DNA of 64,000 nucleotides from Aliivibrio wodanis (GCA_000953695.1 LN554846.1:2604001-2668000), one strand, 5' to 3'. Shown: positions 1-10,677, counted from the stretch's first letter. The notes: generated by a model from the letters alone, not told the origin. A program made the numbers and translations.

Positions 1-60
1 ACGCATTTATATGTTTAAATGAGTTTTATCGGATTTGATATGCACAGCTAGGAGCACACT

Positions 61-1065
61 ATGGCTTTTAATATACGTAATAGAAACTTTTTAAAACTCT
101 TGGATTTTACTCCAAAAGAGATCGCACACTTACTTGAACTTTCTGCTGATTTAAAAAAAGCAAAATACGCTGGGTATGAACAACCTCGCCTCTCAGGTAA
201 GAACATTGCACTTATTTTTGAAAAAGCCTCTACTCGTACTCGCTGTGCCTTTGAAGTCGCTGCTTTTGACCAAGGTGCTAAAGTCACTTATCTTGGTCCT
301 TCAGGTTCTCAAATTGGCCAAAAAGAATCGATGAAAGACACTGCTCGCGTACTTGGTCGTATGTACGATGGCATTGAGTATCGTGGTTTTGGTCAATCCA
401 TTGTAGAAGAACTCGGTAAGTATGCTGGCGTTCCAGTTTGGAATGGATTAACTGATGAGTTTCACCCAACACAAATTCTGGCCGACTTTCTTACAATGCA
501 AGAATATGCAAATGGTAAACAGTTAAATCAAATGACGTTTGCTTATCTTGGTGATGCCCGCAATAACATGGGCAACTCGCTGATGGTTGGCGCAGCAAAA
601 ATGGGCATGGAGATCCGTCTTATTGCACCAAAACAGTTTTGGCCAGAAGAAACATTAGTCGCTCAATGCCAAGAAATAGCAGCCCAAACTGGCGCCAAAA
701 TCATCCTAACGGAAGAAGTACAAACAGGCGTAAAAGGCTGTGACTTTTTATACACAGATGTTTGGGTTTCTATGGGTGAAGCACCAGAAGCATGGGATGA
801 GCGTGTCGCATTAATGACGCCTTATCAAGTCAATATGGATGTGATTAAAGCAACCGAAAATCCAAACGTGAAATTCATGCACTGTTTACCCGCCTTTCAT
901 AATAATGAAACAGCCATTGGAAAAGAAATCTCAGAAAAGTATGGCATGAACGGTTTAGAAGTCACTGACGAAGTTTTTGAATCTGACTACTCTATCGTAT
1001 TTGATGAAGCTGAAAATCGCATGCATACGATTAAAGCAATAATGGTAGCGACACTAGGAAGTTAA
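61..1065 (+). CDS. argF: Ornithine carbamoyltransferase
   Basis: Cytosolic enzyme that joins carbamoyl phosphate and ornithine to give citrulline in arginine synthesis. The 334-residue protein has the usual family length. The carbamoyl-phosphate motif STRTR is at residues 57-61, HPTQ at 135-138, and the ornithine-loop motif HCLP at 274-277; DVWVSMGE at 233-240 is typical of ornithine rather than aspartate transcarbamylases. The ATG follows an AGGAG-type ribosome binding site at about 50-54. It is followed by the pyrBI operon, which makes the other carbamoyl-phosphate-consuming transferase, but a separate promoter lies between them. The upstream promoter and any ArgR operator lie mostly outside the window; no convincing ARG box was seen in the 60 bases available. 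Confidence 0.97.
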   Translation: MAFNIRNRNFLKLLDFTPKEIAHLLELSADLKKAKYAGYEQPRLSGKNIALIFEKASTRTRCAFEVAAFDQGAKVTYLGPSGSQIGQKESMKDTARVLGRMYDGIEYRGFGQSIVEELGKYAGVPVWNGLTDEFHPTQILADFLTMQEYANGKQLNQMTFAYLGDARNNMGNSLMVGAAKMGMEIRLIAPKQFWPEETLVAQCQEIAAQTGAKIILTEEVQTGVKGCDFLYTDVWVSMGEAPEAWDERVALMTPYQVNMDVIKATENPNVKFMHCLPAFHNNETAIGKEISEKYGMNGLEVTDEVFESDYSIVFDEAENRMHTIKAIMVATLGS

Positions 1066-1113
1066 TCTCTCTTGTTTTAAAAGAGTAATCAAAAGAAAAT
1101 TTGATGCAAACGC

Positions 1114-1141
1114 TTGCTTAGGATTTTGATACGAGTATAAT
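1114..1141 (+). promoter_or_regulatory. Probable sigma-70 promoter of pyrLBI
   Basis: TTGCTT (1114-1119) and a perfect TATAAT (1136-1141) are separated by 16 bases, about 24 bases before the PyrL leader start. The position fits a promoter for the attenuator-controlled pyrBI transcript. It is inferred from sequence only. Confidence 0.6.
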
Positions 1142-1164
1142 TTCGCGCAATTTACTAGGAAATT

Positions 1165-1269
1165 ATGATGTTATTAACTTATCTTCATACAGCGGTCGAC
1201 CGAGATTCTGCACTCACAGCGTGCGGTGGTCCCCTATTTTTTGAGTTTCCTAATTACCGATATTTTTAA
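1165..1269 (+). CDS. pyrL: pyrBI operon leader peptide PyrL
   Basis: A 34-codon open frame that begins with ATG ATG after an AGGAAAT ribosome binding site and ends inside the 5' arm of the attenuator hairpin. This is the arrangement of the enterobacterial pyrBI leader. In that system RNA polymerase pausing at a U-rich stretch when UTP is low lets the ribosome catch up and disrupt the terminator. Here the coding sequence has a pyrimidine-rich run (about 1231-1249, coding PLFFEF) shortly before the hairpin. The peptide itself needs no function. Its identity rests on position, overlap with the hairpin and the pyrB gene downstream. Confidence 0.85.
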   Translation: MMLLTYLHTAVDRDSALTACGGPLFFEFPNYRYF

Positions 1270-1299
1270 AGCCTCCTATTTGATAGGGGGCTTTTTTTT
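1269..1299 (+). terminator. pyrBI attenuator (intrinsic terminator)
   Basis: An 11-bp stem, 1269-1279 with 1283-1293 (one G-T wobble), has a 3-base loop and is followed by a run of eight T (1292-1299). The 5' arm overlaps the stop codon of the leader peptide, so a ribosome close behind polymerase would prevent hairpin formation. It lies 35 bases before the pyrB start. Confidence 0.9.
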
Positions 1300-1334
1300 G
1301 ATTTCAATATGATAAATAAAAGGGAAGAGAGACT

Positions 1335-2264
1335 ATGGCTAACTCGCTATATCAAAAGCACATCATTTCTATTCCAGAGCTTTCTCGTCAAGAGTTAGAA
1401 CTGATTGTAGAAACAGCTGGTAATATTAAAAAAGAGCCTCAACCTGACTTATTAAAAAATAAAGTCATTGCGAGCTGTTTTTTTGAAGCCTCAACTCGTA
1501 CCCGCTTATCTTTTGAAACCGCAATTCAACGTTTAGGTGGTTCTGTTATTGGGTTTGATTCTGCAGGTAATACGTCTCTTGCTCAAAAAGGCGAGACACT
1601 GGCAGACTCTGTTCAAGTGATTACCTCTTACGTTGATGCATATGTTATGCGTCATCCAAAAGAAGGCGCTGCACGTCTAGCCTCAGAGTTTTCTAATGGC
1701 ACACCAGTCATCAATGCTGGCGACGGTGCGAATCAACATCCAACTCAAACGCTATTGGATTTATACACCATCTACGAAACTCAAGGGCGCTTAGATAATC
1801 TAAACATCGCTTTTGTTGGTGATTTAAAATACGGTCGTACCGTTCATTCATTAACCCAAGCGTTAGCTAAGTTTAATGGCATTAAGTTCTTCTTTATTGC
1901 TCCAGAAGTATTAGCGATGCCTGATTACATCTGTGAAGAATTAGATGAATTAGGCATTGAATATCAACTGTTAAATGAGATGGATGAAGCCATTCCTGAG
2001 TTAGATATTCTGTACATGACTCGTGTTCAGAAAGAGCGTTTTGATGAGTCTGAATACGCCCATATTAAGTCAGCCTATATTCTTTCAGCTGAAACGTTAG
2101 CACCTGCTCGTGAGAACTTAAAAGTTCTTCACCCGCTGCCTCGCGTAGATGAAATTGATATCGATGTTGATAAAACACCGCACGCTTACTACTTCCAACA
2201 AGCTGAGAATGGTGTTTATGCCCGCCAAGCTCTACTAGCTTTAGTTCTTAACGAAACACTTTAG
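1335..2264 (+). CDS. pyrB: Aspartate carbamoyltransferase, catalytic chain
   Basis: Catalyses the committed step of pyrimidine synthesis, carbamoyl phosphate plus L-aspartate to N-carbamoyl-L-aspartate. The 309 residues match the class B catalytic chain. STRTR is at 53-57, the mobile active-site lysine at 85, HPTQ at 135-138, and the aspartate-loop HPLPR at 266-270. A GGGAAGAG ribosome binding site precedes the ATG. It lies downstream of the leader and attenuator and nine bases ahead of pyrI, so the two subunits are co-transcribed and form the allosteric c6r6 holoenzyme. Confidence 0.98.
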   Translation: MANSLYQKHIISIPELSRQELELIVETAGNIKKEPQPDLLKNKVIASCFFEASTRTRLSFETAIQRLGGSVIGFDSAGNTSLAQKGETLADSVQVITSYVDAYVMRHPKEGAARLASEFSNGTPVINAGDGANQHPTQTLLDLYTIYETQGRLDNLNIAFVGDLKYGRTVHSLTQALAKFNGIKFFFIAPEVLAMPDYICEELDELGIEYQLLNEMDEAIPELDILYMTRVQKERFDESEYAHIKSAYILSAETLAPARENLKVLHPLPRVDEIDIDVDKTPHAYYFQQAENGVYARQALLALVLNETL

Positions 2265-2273
2265 GGAGAAAAA

Positions 2274-2741
2274 ATGATGCCTAACAAAACTCAATTACGT
2301 GTTGAAGCAATCAACAACGGTACGGTAATCGACCATATCCCTGCGAACATTGGTGTTAAAGTCTTAAAACTATTTCAAATGGATAAAACGACAGAACGCG
2401 TAACTATTGGTTTAAACCTACCTTCTTCTGCGATTGGGTCTAAAGATCTATTAAAAATAGAAAATACCTTTGTTACACCAGAGCAAGCAAGTAAATTGGC
2501 GCTTTATGCTCCACACGCAACGGTCAATCAAATTGAAAACTATGAAGTAGCGAAGAAAATTCCTCTTCAGTTACCAACACAAATTACTGGTGTGTTTGAA
2601 TGCCCGAACAGTAACTGTATTACTCATGGTGAACCGGTTGATAGTAGCTTTAAGGTCATTACAAAAAACGAAGACATACACTTAAAGTGTAAGTATTGTG
2701 AAAAGGTTTATTCACGTGAAGTGGTCACTGACTTAAATTAA
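2274..2741 (+). CDS. pyrI: Aspartate carbamoyltransferase, regulatory chain
   Basis: Regulatory subunit that binds CTP/ATP in its N-terminal domain and holds the catalytic trimers together through a C-terminal zinc domain. The 155-residue protein shows the four zinc cysteines at 110, 115, 139 and 142 (C-x4-C ... C-x2-C). The start is an ATG ATG pair after GGGAG; either methionine could serve. It follows pyrB by nine bases and is followed by an intrinsic terminator, closing the operon. Confidence 0.97.
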   Translation: MMPNKTQLRVEAINNGTVIDHIPANIGVKVLKLFQMDKTTERVTIGLNLPSSAIGSKDLLKIENTFVTPEQASKLALYAPHATVNQIENYEVAKKIPLQLPTQITGVFECPNSNCITHGEPVDSSFKVITKNEDIHLKCKYCEKVYSREVVTDLN

Positions 2742-2763
2742 TATTAATTATATGATTCTTCTC

Positions 2764-2795
2764 AGCCTCGATATTATCGGGGCTGTTTTCTTATT
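2764..2795 (+). terminator. Intrinsic terminator of pyrBI
   Basis: A 9-bp stem, 2764-2772 with 2776-2784 (one G-T pair), with loop ATT and a T-rich tail. It lies 22 bases after the pyrI stop codon. Confidence 0.75.
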
Positions 2796-2864
2796 ACGAT
2801 TTGTTTTATATTGACCTCACAGCAGAGCTACTTGCTCTCTCTATTAATCATAGGAATCATGATA

Positions 2865-3254
2865 ATGACTAAAGTTCTTCATACAGATAACGCACCAGCA
2901 GCAATTGGTCCATATATTCAAGGTGTTGACCTTGGTAATATGGTACTAACTTCAGGCCAGATCCCTGTAAACCCAGCAACTGGTGAAGTGTCTGATGATA
3001 TTGCAGAGCAAGCTCGTCAATCACTAGAAAACGTGAAAGCCGTCGTTGAATCTTCTGGTCTAACGGTTGCTGATATCGTTAAATTAACGGTTTTCGTAAA
3101 AGACTTAAATGACTTTGGTACCGTCAATGAAGTGTACGGCAACTTCTTTGATGAGCACAATGTAGCAAACTACCCTGCACGTTCTTGTGTTGAGGTTGCT
3201 CGTCTTCCAAAAGATGTTGGCATTGAAATCGAAGCAATTGCAGTTCGTAAATAA
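2865..3254 (+). CDS. ridA: 2-iminobutanoate/2-iminopropanoate deaminase (RidA/YjgF family)
   Basis: RidA hydrolyses the reactive enamines and imines released by PLP enzymes such as threonine dehydratase, protecting other PLP enzymes in the cytosol. The protein is 129 residues, the family length, with the signature around R106 (PARSCVEVARLP) and E121 (IEIEAIA), where the conserved arginine and glutamate are found. The frame can be extended upstream to a TTG at 2811, but the ATG at 2865 has AGGA nine bases before it and begins the conserved domain (MTKVLHTDNAPAAIGPY), so it is chosen. The gene is next to pyrBI, as in many gamma-proteobacteria. Confidence 0.95.
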   Translation: MTKVLHTDNAPAAIGPYIQGVDLGNMVLTSGQIPVNPATGEVSDDIAEQARQSLENVKAVVESSGLTVADIVKLTVFVKDLNDFGTVNEVYGNFFDEHNVANYPARSCVEVARLPKDVGIEIEAIAVRK

Positions 3255-3266
3255 TAATTACGGCAC

Positions 3267-3299
3267 AAGGCAGATATTAGTATTACTGATCTCTGCCTT
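3267..3299. terminator. Bidirectional terminator between ridA and idi
   Basis: AAGGCAGA (3267-3274) and TCTGCCTT (3292-3299) form an 8-bp stem followed on the plus strand by TATTTTTTA. It lies between convergent ridA and idi; its 3' arm overlaps the end of idi. Confidence 0.6.
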
Positions 3300-3849
3300 A
3301 TTTTTTATCCAATGTTGCTAAGTATCTTATTGCTTTAGAAAAAACAGTATCAAACCAAACCGAAAATATAGCGGGGTTATTTACTAATTCTTGCTGAATG
3401 CGACTCTCACTCCACCACTGTATGTCACTAACTTCATCAGGGTTCATCGTGAATTCAACATTAGGAGTATTAGCAAGTAATATGTAGTCTTGTTCATGCT
3501 CACTCAAACCATTTTCTAGCTCTGCCTGATAAATAAACCAACCTAGGTTTTCAAAACTATCTGCTGCAACACCAACAATTCCTATCTCTTCTGCTAATCG
3601 GCGCTCACCTGCTAATTCAACCGACTCATTGACTCTTGGATGAGAACAACAGGTATTACTCCACTTTCCTTTACTATGATATTTACATTCAGCACGCTTC
3701 TGTAGTAGAAATTCATACTCATTTTCTGTTTCACGATACAGTAAAACGGAAAAAGCTAAGTGCAATAACCCTTTTTCATGGGCCTCTAATTTTTCCATTG
3801 TTCCAATGGTTTCACCTTGTTGATTTACAAGGACAACTTGTTCATTCAT
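3298..3849 (-). CDS. idi: Isopentenyl-diphosphate delta-isomerase (type I, Nudix fold)
   Basis: Interconverts isopentenyl and dimethylallyl diphosphate, balancing isoprenoid precursors. The 183-residue protein has the type I layout: KWSNTCCSHP with the catalytic cysteine at 67, metal-ligand histidines at 30 and 70, and the degenerate Nudix segment GERRLAEEIGI at 81-91. The C-terminal FSVWFDTVF segment corresponds to the family's conserved P-x-FS-x-W motif. The enzyme is helpful but not essential in organisms that use the MEP pathway. A terminator separates it from plsC upstream, so it is probably transcribed on its own. A generic Nudix hydrolase is the alternative, made unlikely by the TCCSHP motif. 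Confidence 0.87.
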   Translation of the reverse strand: MNEQVVLVNQQGETIGTMEKLEAHEKGLLHLAFSVLLYRETENEYEFLLQKRAECKYHSKGKWSNTCCSHPRVNESVELAGERRLAEEIGIVGVAADSFENLGWFIYQAELENGLSEHEQDYILLANTPNVEFTMNPDEVSDIQWWSESRIQQELVNNPAIFSVWFDTVFSKAIRYLATLDKK

Positions 3850-3870
3850 TTTATCTTCACATCAAATAAA

Positions 3871-3898
3871 AAGGGCATACAGCAAGCTATATACCCTT
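3871..3898 (-). terminator. Probable terminator after plsC
   Basis: On the minus strand a 9-bp stem (3898-3890 with 3879-3871, one wobble) is followed by TTTATTTG. It lies 19 bases after the plsC stop and before idi. Confidence 0.6.
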
Positions 3899-3916
3899 AA
3901 AAATAATCATCAAAAC

Positions 3917-4642
3917 TTAAGCTTGGTTGCGTTGTGCAACTTCTTTATTTAATTCTTCTAGCTTAGCTTTCATTTGTTCACGACATTCATTCGCTAGTTC
4001 ACGAACGTTTGTTTTATCGTAACCATCAAGACTCACTGGTGGTAAGATCTCAACAATCACAACACCATTATTCCAACGGTTTAATTTTACGCCTTCCGTA
4101 TTACTACACACAATCGGAGTTACCGGAACTTCAGCCGCAATGGCTGCATGAAACGCACCCGTTTTAAATGGCAATAAACCACGACCACGAGAACGAGTAC
4201 CTTCTGGGAACATCCAAACAGAAACATTACGCTTCTTAATGTTATCAGCAACTTGAGCAATCGTACCTACCGCTTTACTGCGATTATTACGGTCAATCAA
4301 GATATTACCAGTGATCCAATACAACTGACCAAACAGTGGCATCCACGCTAAGCTTTTTTTACCTACCGTTACTGTACGAGGTTGAATTGCACCAGAAACA
4401 GTGAATAAATCCCAGTTATTTTGGTGATTAGCAATGTATAAACTTGGGCCTGCATTTTTAACACTTTCCGGAACGCGAACTTCAAGTTTAATACCAAACA
4501 CTCGAGACATACGAGCAAACCAAAGGCCAAAAGTATAAACGTGTTTTGGATTTCGCGGACTAAGTAAACAATAGCCGCAACCAAATACAAACGTAAAGAC
4601 AGCAAAGATAGCCAGAGCAACTAGGCGTAACAATGCGATCAT
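3917..4642 (-). CDS. plsC: 1-acyl-sn-glycerol-3-phosphate acyltransferase
   Basis: Membrane enzyme that acylates lysophosphatidic acid to phosphatidic acid in phospholipid synthesis. The 241-residue protein has an N-terminal hydrophobic segment (about 1-25), the catalytic H-x4-D motif at H73-D78 (NHQNNWD) and the substrate motif FPEGTRSRG at 145-153. The frame is open 42 codons farther upstream, but the ATG at 4642 has AGGAG eight bases before it and starts the conserved protein, and the extension would run over the murA terminator and into the end of murA. It lies between two terminators downstream of murA. Confidence 0.95.
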   Translation of the reverse strand: MIALLRLVALAIFAVFTFVFGCGYCLLSPRNPKHVYTFGLWFARMSRVFGIKLEVRVPESVKNAGPSLYIANHQNNWDLFTVSGAIQPRTVTVGKKSLAWMPLFGQLYWITGNILIDRNNRSKAVGTIAQVADNIKKRNVSVWMFPEGTRSRGRGLLPFKTGAFHAAIAAEVPVTPIVCSNTEGVKLNRWNNGVVIVEILPPVSLDGYDKTNVRELANECREQMKAKLEELNKEVAQRNQA

Positions 4643-4672
4643 AAGTGCTTCTCCTACATACAAACAATAAAA

Positions 4673-4696
4673 AACCGGGTCATTATATACCCGGTT
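4673..4696 (-). terminator. Intrinsic terminator of the mla-ibaG-murA operon
   Basis: AACCGGGT (4673-4680) pairs with ACCCGGTT (4689-4696). On the minus strand the stem is followed by a T-rich tail (TTTTTTATTG). It is located 34 bases past the murA stop. Confidence 0.85.
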
Positions 4697-4730
4697 TCCG
4701 CTTAGCTTTGCAGCAAAATAATCAGTAAGA

Positions 4731-6267
<1,537 letters not shown>

Positions 6268-6268
<1 letters not shown>

Positions 6269-6588
6269 TACTCTACCTTTGCGTTATTTAAGTGATCAGC
6301 AAACAATGACTCCACATTACTTAATTCTATTAAAGTAATAAGCTGATTTGGGACGAAAGTAAGCATTATATGACAGTTTTTACTTTTTGCATGCTCTATT
6401 AGGTGTAAAAGTAATACTAACCCAGCAGAGTCAATACGATTAACGTGAGCTAAGTCTACCTTTACTTGAGTAGTATTCGGTTTCCATTTTGTCAATTTAT
6501 TCCAAATATTCGGCACAGTCTCACGATCCAGAGCGCCATTAAATTGAATTTCATCCGCTTTAGCTTCACATAAATCCATTACTGGCAT
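6268..6588 (-). CDS. mlaB: STAS-domain protein MlaB of the phospholipid transporter
   Basis: Cytoplasmic STAS-domain subunit that binds and stabilises the MlaF ATPase in the MlaFEDB complex. The 106-residue protein has the STAS core with [15 protein letters not shown] at about 50-64, including the D-S-A-G loop. Start and stop codons overlap the neighbours mlaC and ibaG by one base each. It is recognised mainly from the STAS pattern and operon position, as the sequence of this subunit is poorly conserved. Confidence 0.92.
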
Positions 6589-7229
6589 TATTTACTTCCT
6601 TCCAAACGAATTGCTTGCTTCGCTAAAGTCGTCAATTCTTTACTCACCGAACTAATCCCTTCTTTACGAATTTTACCATTCCATTCAGACTGTTTAGTCG
6701 ATAGTAGGCTGACACCCTCAGCAACCATATCAAAAGCTTGCCATTCGCCTGTTTTCTTATTTTTACGTAATTTAAAATCTACTTTTACTGTTGGGCGAGC
6801 AGAATCTAGAATATCAACTCGTACGCTAATAATACTTCTTCCTTCAGGGATTTTCTTTGCTTTTTCTAATACAATTTCTTGATTGGTATACAGAGTTAAT
6901 ACTTGAGCATAAGATGAGATTAAGTAAGCATCAAAAGCCTTAACAAACTCAGCTCTCTCCTCCGAAGTCGTTTTCTTTAAATGAGAACCCAGTAATTTAT
7001 ATGCCGAGTATTTTATATTTACATACGGCATTAACTCTTCTTTCACGATGACTTTTAATCTATTCGGATCCGCTTGAATAGCTGTTTGCTCTGCTTTTAA
7101 GCGTGAAAATGTTTCCTGGGATACCTGAGCCATCATTTCATAGGGCTTAGTTTTATCCACCTCTTGAGCCTGTATTTTTGCTGTAAATAAACACAGCACA
7201 GCTATAACGGCACTTAACCACTGCTTCAT
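6588..7229 (-). CDS. mlaC: Periplasmic phospholipid-binding protein MlaC
   Basis: Periplasmic carrier that moves phospholipid between the outer-membrane MlaA complex and inner-membrane MlaFEDB. The 213-residue protein has a Sec signal peptide (MKQWLSAVIAVLCLFTAKIQA, cleavage near 21) and the MlaC/Ttg2D family features, with VDFKLRKNKKTGEWQAFDMVAEGVSLL near residues 153-178. The ATG overlaps the mlaD stop by one base, indicating translational coupling. Confidence 0.95.
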   Translation of the reverse strand: MKQWLSAVIAVLCLFTAKIQAQEVDKTKPYEMMAQVSQETFSRLKAEQTAIQADPNRLKVIVKEELMPYVNIKYSAYKLLGSHLKKTTSEERAEFVKAFDAYLISSYAQVLTLYTNQEIVLEKAKKIPEGRSIISVRVDILDSARPTVKVDFKLRKNKKTGEWQAFDMVAEGVSLLSTKQSEWNGKIRKEGISSVSKELTTLAKQAIRLEGSK

Positions 7230-7723
7230 TATTTATCCTCACTTTTATCTGATGAATCACTACCAATGCTATATAGTACTTGGCCGATCATATCCTCTAA
7301 GACCAAAGCAGATTTGGTGTCTTCAATATAATCGCCATCACCTAACATATCGATATCTTCATCAATAAACCCTGGAACGATCCCTATATATTGCTCGCCA
7401 ATAAGCCCTGATGTCAGTATCTGTGCTGCTGACGTTTCAGGGAAGCTTCCAAACTGTTTATCAATAGACATACTAACAACAGGTAAATAACTTTCTGTAT
7501 CTAATGTAATCGCCTCAACTCGACCCACGACTACACCACCAATCTTAATTGGTGAGCGTGATTTTAAACTACCTATATTATCAAACTGTGCTTTTAAGAT
7601 GTAGTTCTCACCACTGCCTCCACTACGAACATCGGCAACTTTAAGCAATAGCATTAACAATGCAGCCATTCCTGATAAAACAAAAAGGCCAACAAAAAAT
7701 TCTACTTTACGAGTCTGTCGCAT
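7229..7723 (-). CDS. mlaD: MCE-domain lipid transporter subunit MlaD
   Basis: Inner-membrane-anchored MCE protein that forms a hexameric periplasmic pore on MlaE. The 164-residue protein has one N-terminal membrane helix (residues 8-27, FFVGLFVLSGMAALLMLLLK) followed by one MCE domain (about 38-115, with YILKAQFDNIGSLKSRSPIKIGGVVVGRV). It is encoded two bases after mlaE and overlaps mlaC by one base. Confidence 0.96.
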   Translation of the reverse strand: MRQTRKVEFFVGLFVLSGMAALLMLLLKVADVRSGGSGENYILKAQFDNIGSLKSRSPIKIGGVVVGRVEAITLDTESYLPVVSMSIDKQFGSFPETSAAQILTSGLIGEQYIGIVPGFIDEDIDMLGDGDYIEDTKSALVLEDMIGQVLYSIGSDSSDKSEDK

Positions 7724-7725
7724 AA

Positions 7726-8520
7726 TTAATTCCCAAACATCAGTGCTGTCAGCACAAAATCAATACCTAATACCGCTAGTGACGAATGCACTACCGTTCG
7801 TGTTGTTGCTAATGAAATACCTTCTGAAGTTGGCGTTGCGTCATAACCATTAAACAACGCAATCCAGGTGACGACAAATGCAAACACAACACATTTAATA
7901 AGACTGTTTACGATGTCATAACGCACATCAACCGATGACTGCATTAATGACCAAAAGCTACCATAATCTATACCTTTCCATTCAACACCGACTATTTGTC
8001 CACCCCAAATACCTATCGCCATAAAAATCATAGCTAAAAGTGGCATTGAGATAATACCTGCCCATAAGCGTGGTGCGATAATACGGCGCAGTGGATCAAT
8101 AGCCATCATTTCCATGCTAGAAATTTGCTCTGTAGTTTTCATTAAGCCAATCTCAGCAGTCAACGCTGAACCCGCACGACCAGCAAATAGTAATGCAGTC
8201 ACTACAGGGCCAAGTTCCCTTAACAAGGATAAAGACACCAACTGACCTAAGCTGGTCTCTGCACCATAATCAACCAAGATAATGTACCCTTGTAAGCTAA
8301 TCACCATACCAATAAATAGCCCTGAGACGACTATGATAAGAAGGGAACGAACACCGACAGAATAAAGCTGAGTTAACAATAACGGGAACATCTTTACGGG
8401 TTGCGGCTTTGCAATAAGAGCACCAAAAAGCATAAACGTCGCACGACCAAGCACTTCACATACTGATAGTGAGCGCTTACCAATTTGCTCAATAGATGAG
8501 AACAGTGAAAAGTTACTCAT
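7726..8520 (-). CDS. mlaE: Permease subunit MlaE
   Basis: Inner-membrane permease of the Mla ABC transporter that keeps phospholipids out of the outer leaflet of the outer membrane. The 264-residue protein has several membrane helices and the family's strongly conserved cytosolic segment [41 protein letters not shown] (about 113-153), which contacts the ATPase. Its start lies inside the end of mlaF with an eight-base overlap. Confidence 0.97.
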   Translation of the reverse strand: MSNFSLFSSIEQIGKRSLSVCEVLGRATFMLFGALIAKPQPVKMFPLLLTQLYSVGVRSLLIIVVSGLFIGMVISLQGYIILVDYGAETSLGQLVSLSLLRELGPVVTALLFAGRAGSALTAEIGLMKTTEQISSMEMMAIDPLRRIIAPRLWAGIISMPLLAMIFMAIGIWGGQIVGVEWKGIDYGSFWSLMQSSVDVRYDIVNSLIKCVVFAFVVTWIALFNGYDATPTSEGISLATTRTVVHSSLAVLGIDFVLTALMFGN

Positions 8521-9334
8521 GAGAGAATAGTTCCTCCTTCAGAGGTTTTGCAGGAAAACGAAAAGGGACCGGTCCATCAGAGCGACCATCTAAAAATTGA
8601 CGTACCTGTGGGTCTGGATTAGCCTCAAGCTCTTTTGGTGAACCTTGAGCTATGATTTTTCCATTCGCTAATAAATAAACATGATCAGCAATACTCATTA
8701 CTTCAGGAACATCATGAGATACCACGACAGAAGTTAGTCCTAATGCATCATTCAGGTTGCGGATTAAATCAACCAATACCCCCATAGTGATAGGATCCTG
8801 CCCAACAAATGGTTCATCATACATGATTAAATCTGGGTCTAAAGCTATCGCTCTAGCTAAAGCTGCTCGGCGAGCCATACCGCCAGACAATTCACTCGGC
8901 ATTAGTTTTGAAGCACCACGTAAACCAACGGCCTCAAGCTTTAATAAGACCAAGGTTTTAATAAAACTTTCTGATAATTTGGTGTGCTCTCTCAGTGGAA
9001 AAGCGACATTATCAAATACATTCATGTCGGTAAAAAGCGCACCAGATTGAAAAAGCATTCCCATCTTTTTTCTAGCTAAATACAGCGCTTTTCGACCTAA
9101 TGTTGGAATGTTCCACTTTTCAAAATGAATATCTCCAGATTCAGGGGGGATTTGCCCTCCGATCAATCGTAGTAAGGTCGTTTTACCTATGCCCGATGGC
9201 CCCATAATAGCGGTAATTTTACCTTTTGGGATCGACATATTAATGTTATCAAAAATCAGTCTATCACCACGTTTGAAGGTTAAGTTCTCTACCTTTATCA
9301 ATTCGGGGTTGGCTATTATTTCACCGTTATTCAT
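8513..9334 (-). CDS. mlaF: ABC transporter ATPase MlaF
   Basis: Cytoplasmic ATPase that drives MlaFEDB. The 273-residue protein has Walker A GPSGIGKT at 45-52, the signature LSGGM at 149-153 (with G in place of the usual Q), and Walker B with MYDEP around 171-175. First gene of the operon mlaFEDCB-ibaG-murA on the minus strand; it diverges from the exchanger gene on the plus strand across a 184-base interval. The outer-membrane partner mlaA is not in this window. Confidence 0.97.
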   Translation of the reverse strand: MNNGEIIANPELIKVENLTFKRGDRLIFDNINMSIPKGKITAIMGPSGIGKTTLLRLIGGQIPPESGDIHFEKWNIPTLGRKALYLARKKMGMLFQSGALFTDMNVFDNVAFPLREHTKLSESFIKTLVLLKLEAVGLRGASKLMPSELSGGMARRAALARAIALDPDLIMYDEPFVGQDPITMGVLVDLIRNLNDALGLTSVVVSHDVPEVMSIADHVYLLANGKIIAQGSPKELEANPDPQVRQFLDGRSDGPVPFRFPAKPLKEELFSHE

Positions 9335-9518
9335 TAAACACCACTTCCTCTCTATGTTGCTGTAAGTATACGTGAACTTAATCGATCTAACTTATTCTTT
9401 TTAACAATCTATCATTAACCCGCTTCAAAGATTCCCTTTTTCCTTTCCTTTTTGTCAGAGAAGCGTCAAAATTGCCCTCTAACCATAAAAACATTTTTTA
9501 CAAAAGGAAATTAACATA

Positions 9519-10487
9519 ATGACAGAGCTGCTCATGCCAACTCTACTTCTTATCGTCGGCCTCTCTCTACTAGTTTGGGGCGCCGATAAACTGGTATTTG
9601 GTTCTGCCGCATTAGCGAAAAACTATGGTATCTCTCCACTTGTCATTGGTATGACAATCTTAGCTATGGGCTCATCTGCACCTGAAATGATGGTGTCTGC
9701 TGCTGCCGCACTAGATGGAAAAACAGATACCGCAGTTGGTAATGTTATTGGTTCAAACATTGCTAACATTGCATTAATTTTAGGGATTACCGCGTTAATT
9801 AAACCGCTAGCTATTAGCTCGGGGATTATTCGCCGCGAATTACCACTGATGTTAATTGTAACCATCTTAGCCGGTGGCATTATGTATGATAATTATCTTG
9901 GTTTTTATGAAGGGGTATTATTAGCAACTCTATTCATCGCTTTCATCCTAGCTATGCTGTACATAAGTAAAAATGAGCAAAAAAATGGGGATACATTACT
10001 TGAAGAACAAGAATCAGAGATCCCTGAAGGTGTAGCAAACAGCAAAGCACTATTTTGGGTTGTTATTGGTCTTATTTTACTGCCTCTTGGTGCAAATATG
10101 CTGATCGATAATGCCGTTGTTATTGCCAAACATTTTGGCATGAGCGACTTAGTTATCGGCTTAACTATTATTGCCCTAGGAACAAGTCTACCTGAGTTAG
10201 CCGCCTCTGTTGCTGGTGTTCTAAAAGGTGAAGATGATATGGCCGTTGGTAATATCATTGGTTCTAATGTATTTAACATTTTAGCCGTAATGGGTATACC
10301 TGCATTGATTCACCCATCAATCATCAGTGAATTTATTATGGGTCGTGATTTCTATGTAATGCTAGGTGTCTCGATTTTATTGCTCTTAATGGCGCTAGGG
10401 AAAAGTCGCAGCATTAACCGTATAGAAGGTAGCATTCTTGTTGTTATCTTCCTTGTCTACCAAGGTTACCTTTTCTATACAATGTAA
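9519..10487 (+). CDS. Calcium/sodium antiporter, CaCA family (YrbG type)
   Basis: Inner-membrane cation exchanger of the K-dependent Na/Ca exchanger-related family. The 322-residue protein consists of two inverted homologous halves with the alpha-repeat motifs GSSAPEM (51-57) followed by GNVIGSNIANI, and GTSLPEL (221-227) followed by GNIIGSNVFNI. A charged cytoplasmic loop (about 150-172) joins the halves. An AAAAGGAAA ribosome binding site precedes the ATG. In enterobacteria the yrbG gene also lies between the mla operon and kdsD. A long hairpin follows before kdsD. Ion specificity cannot be told from sequence. Confidence 0.9.
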   Translation: MTELLMPTLLLIVGLSLLVWGADKLVFGSAALAKNYGISPLVIGMTILAMGSSAPEMMVSAAAALDGKTDTAVGNVIGSNIANIALILGITALIKPLAISSGIIRRELPLMLIVTILAGGIMYDNYLGFYEGVLLATLFIAFILAMLYISKNEQKNGDTLLEEQESEIPEGVANSKALFWVVIGLILLPLGANMLIDNAVVIAKHFGMSDLVIGLTIIALGTSLPELAASVAGVLKGEDDMAVGNIIGSNVFNILAVMGIPALIHPSIISEFIMGRDFYVMLGVSILLLLMALGKSRSINRIEGSILVVIFLVYQGYLFYTM

Positions 10488-10507
10488 TATCTACTAATTC
10501 TACTAAT

Positions 10508-10550
10508 ATAAGCAGCAAGTTTATCTGACTTGGATAAATTTGCTGCTTAT
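10508..10550 (+). terminator. Long hairpin after the exchanger gene
   Basis: ATAAGCAGCAA (10508-10518) pairs with 10540-10550, and after a G-T step TTTATC (10520-10525) pairs with GATAAA (10533-10538); the loop is seven bases. The stem is about 18 bp. It lacks a clear T-tract, so it may be a terminator of weak type, an RNA-stabilising hairpin or simply an inverted repeat. Confidence 0.45.
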
Positions 10551-10587
10551 CTATCATAACCTTCCTCCAATAAGAAACAGCACTTCC

Positions 10588-10615
10588 TTGCACTACCTCT
10601 GGCATATGGCATAAT
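10588..10615 (+). promoter_or_regulatory. Candidate sigma-70 promoter of kdsD-lpt operon
   Basis: TTGCAC (10588-10593) and CATAAT (10610-10615) with a 16-base spacer lie 62 bases before kdsD. The hairpin just upstream would separate this unit from the exchanger gene. Confidence 0.4.
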
Positions 10616-10677
10616 AATTGTATACGCTACTCACTTGTATCATACTTCTGCTCTAACCCAAATAAGGTGGTAACCCG

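Noticed and set aside
2811-2864. 18-codon N-terminal extension of ridA from TTG
   Set aside because: A proper ribosome binding site stands before the ATG at 2865, and the RidA domain begins there; the extension would lie over the promoter region.
4369-4620. Open frame on the minus strand inside plsC
   Set aside because: It is a shifted frame fully inside plsC with no ribosome binding site or family features.
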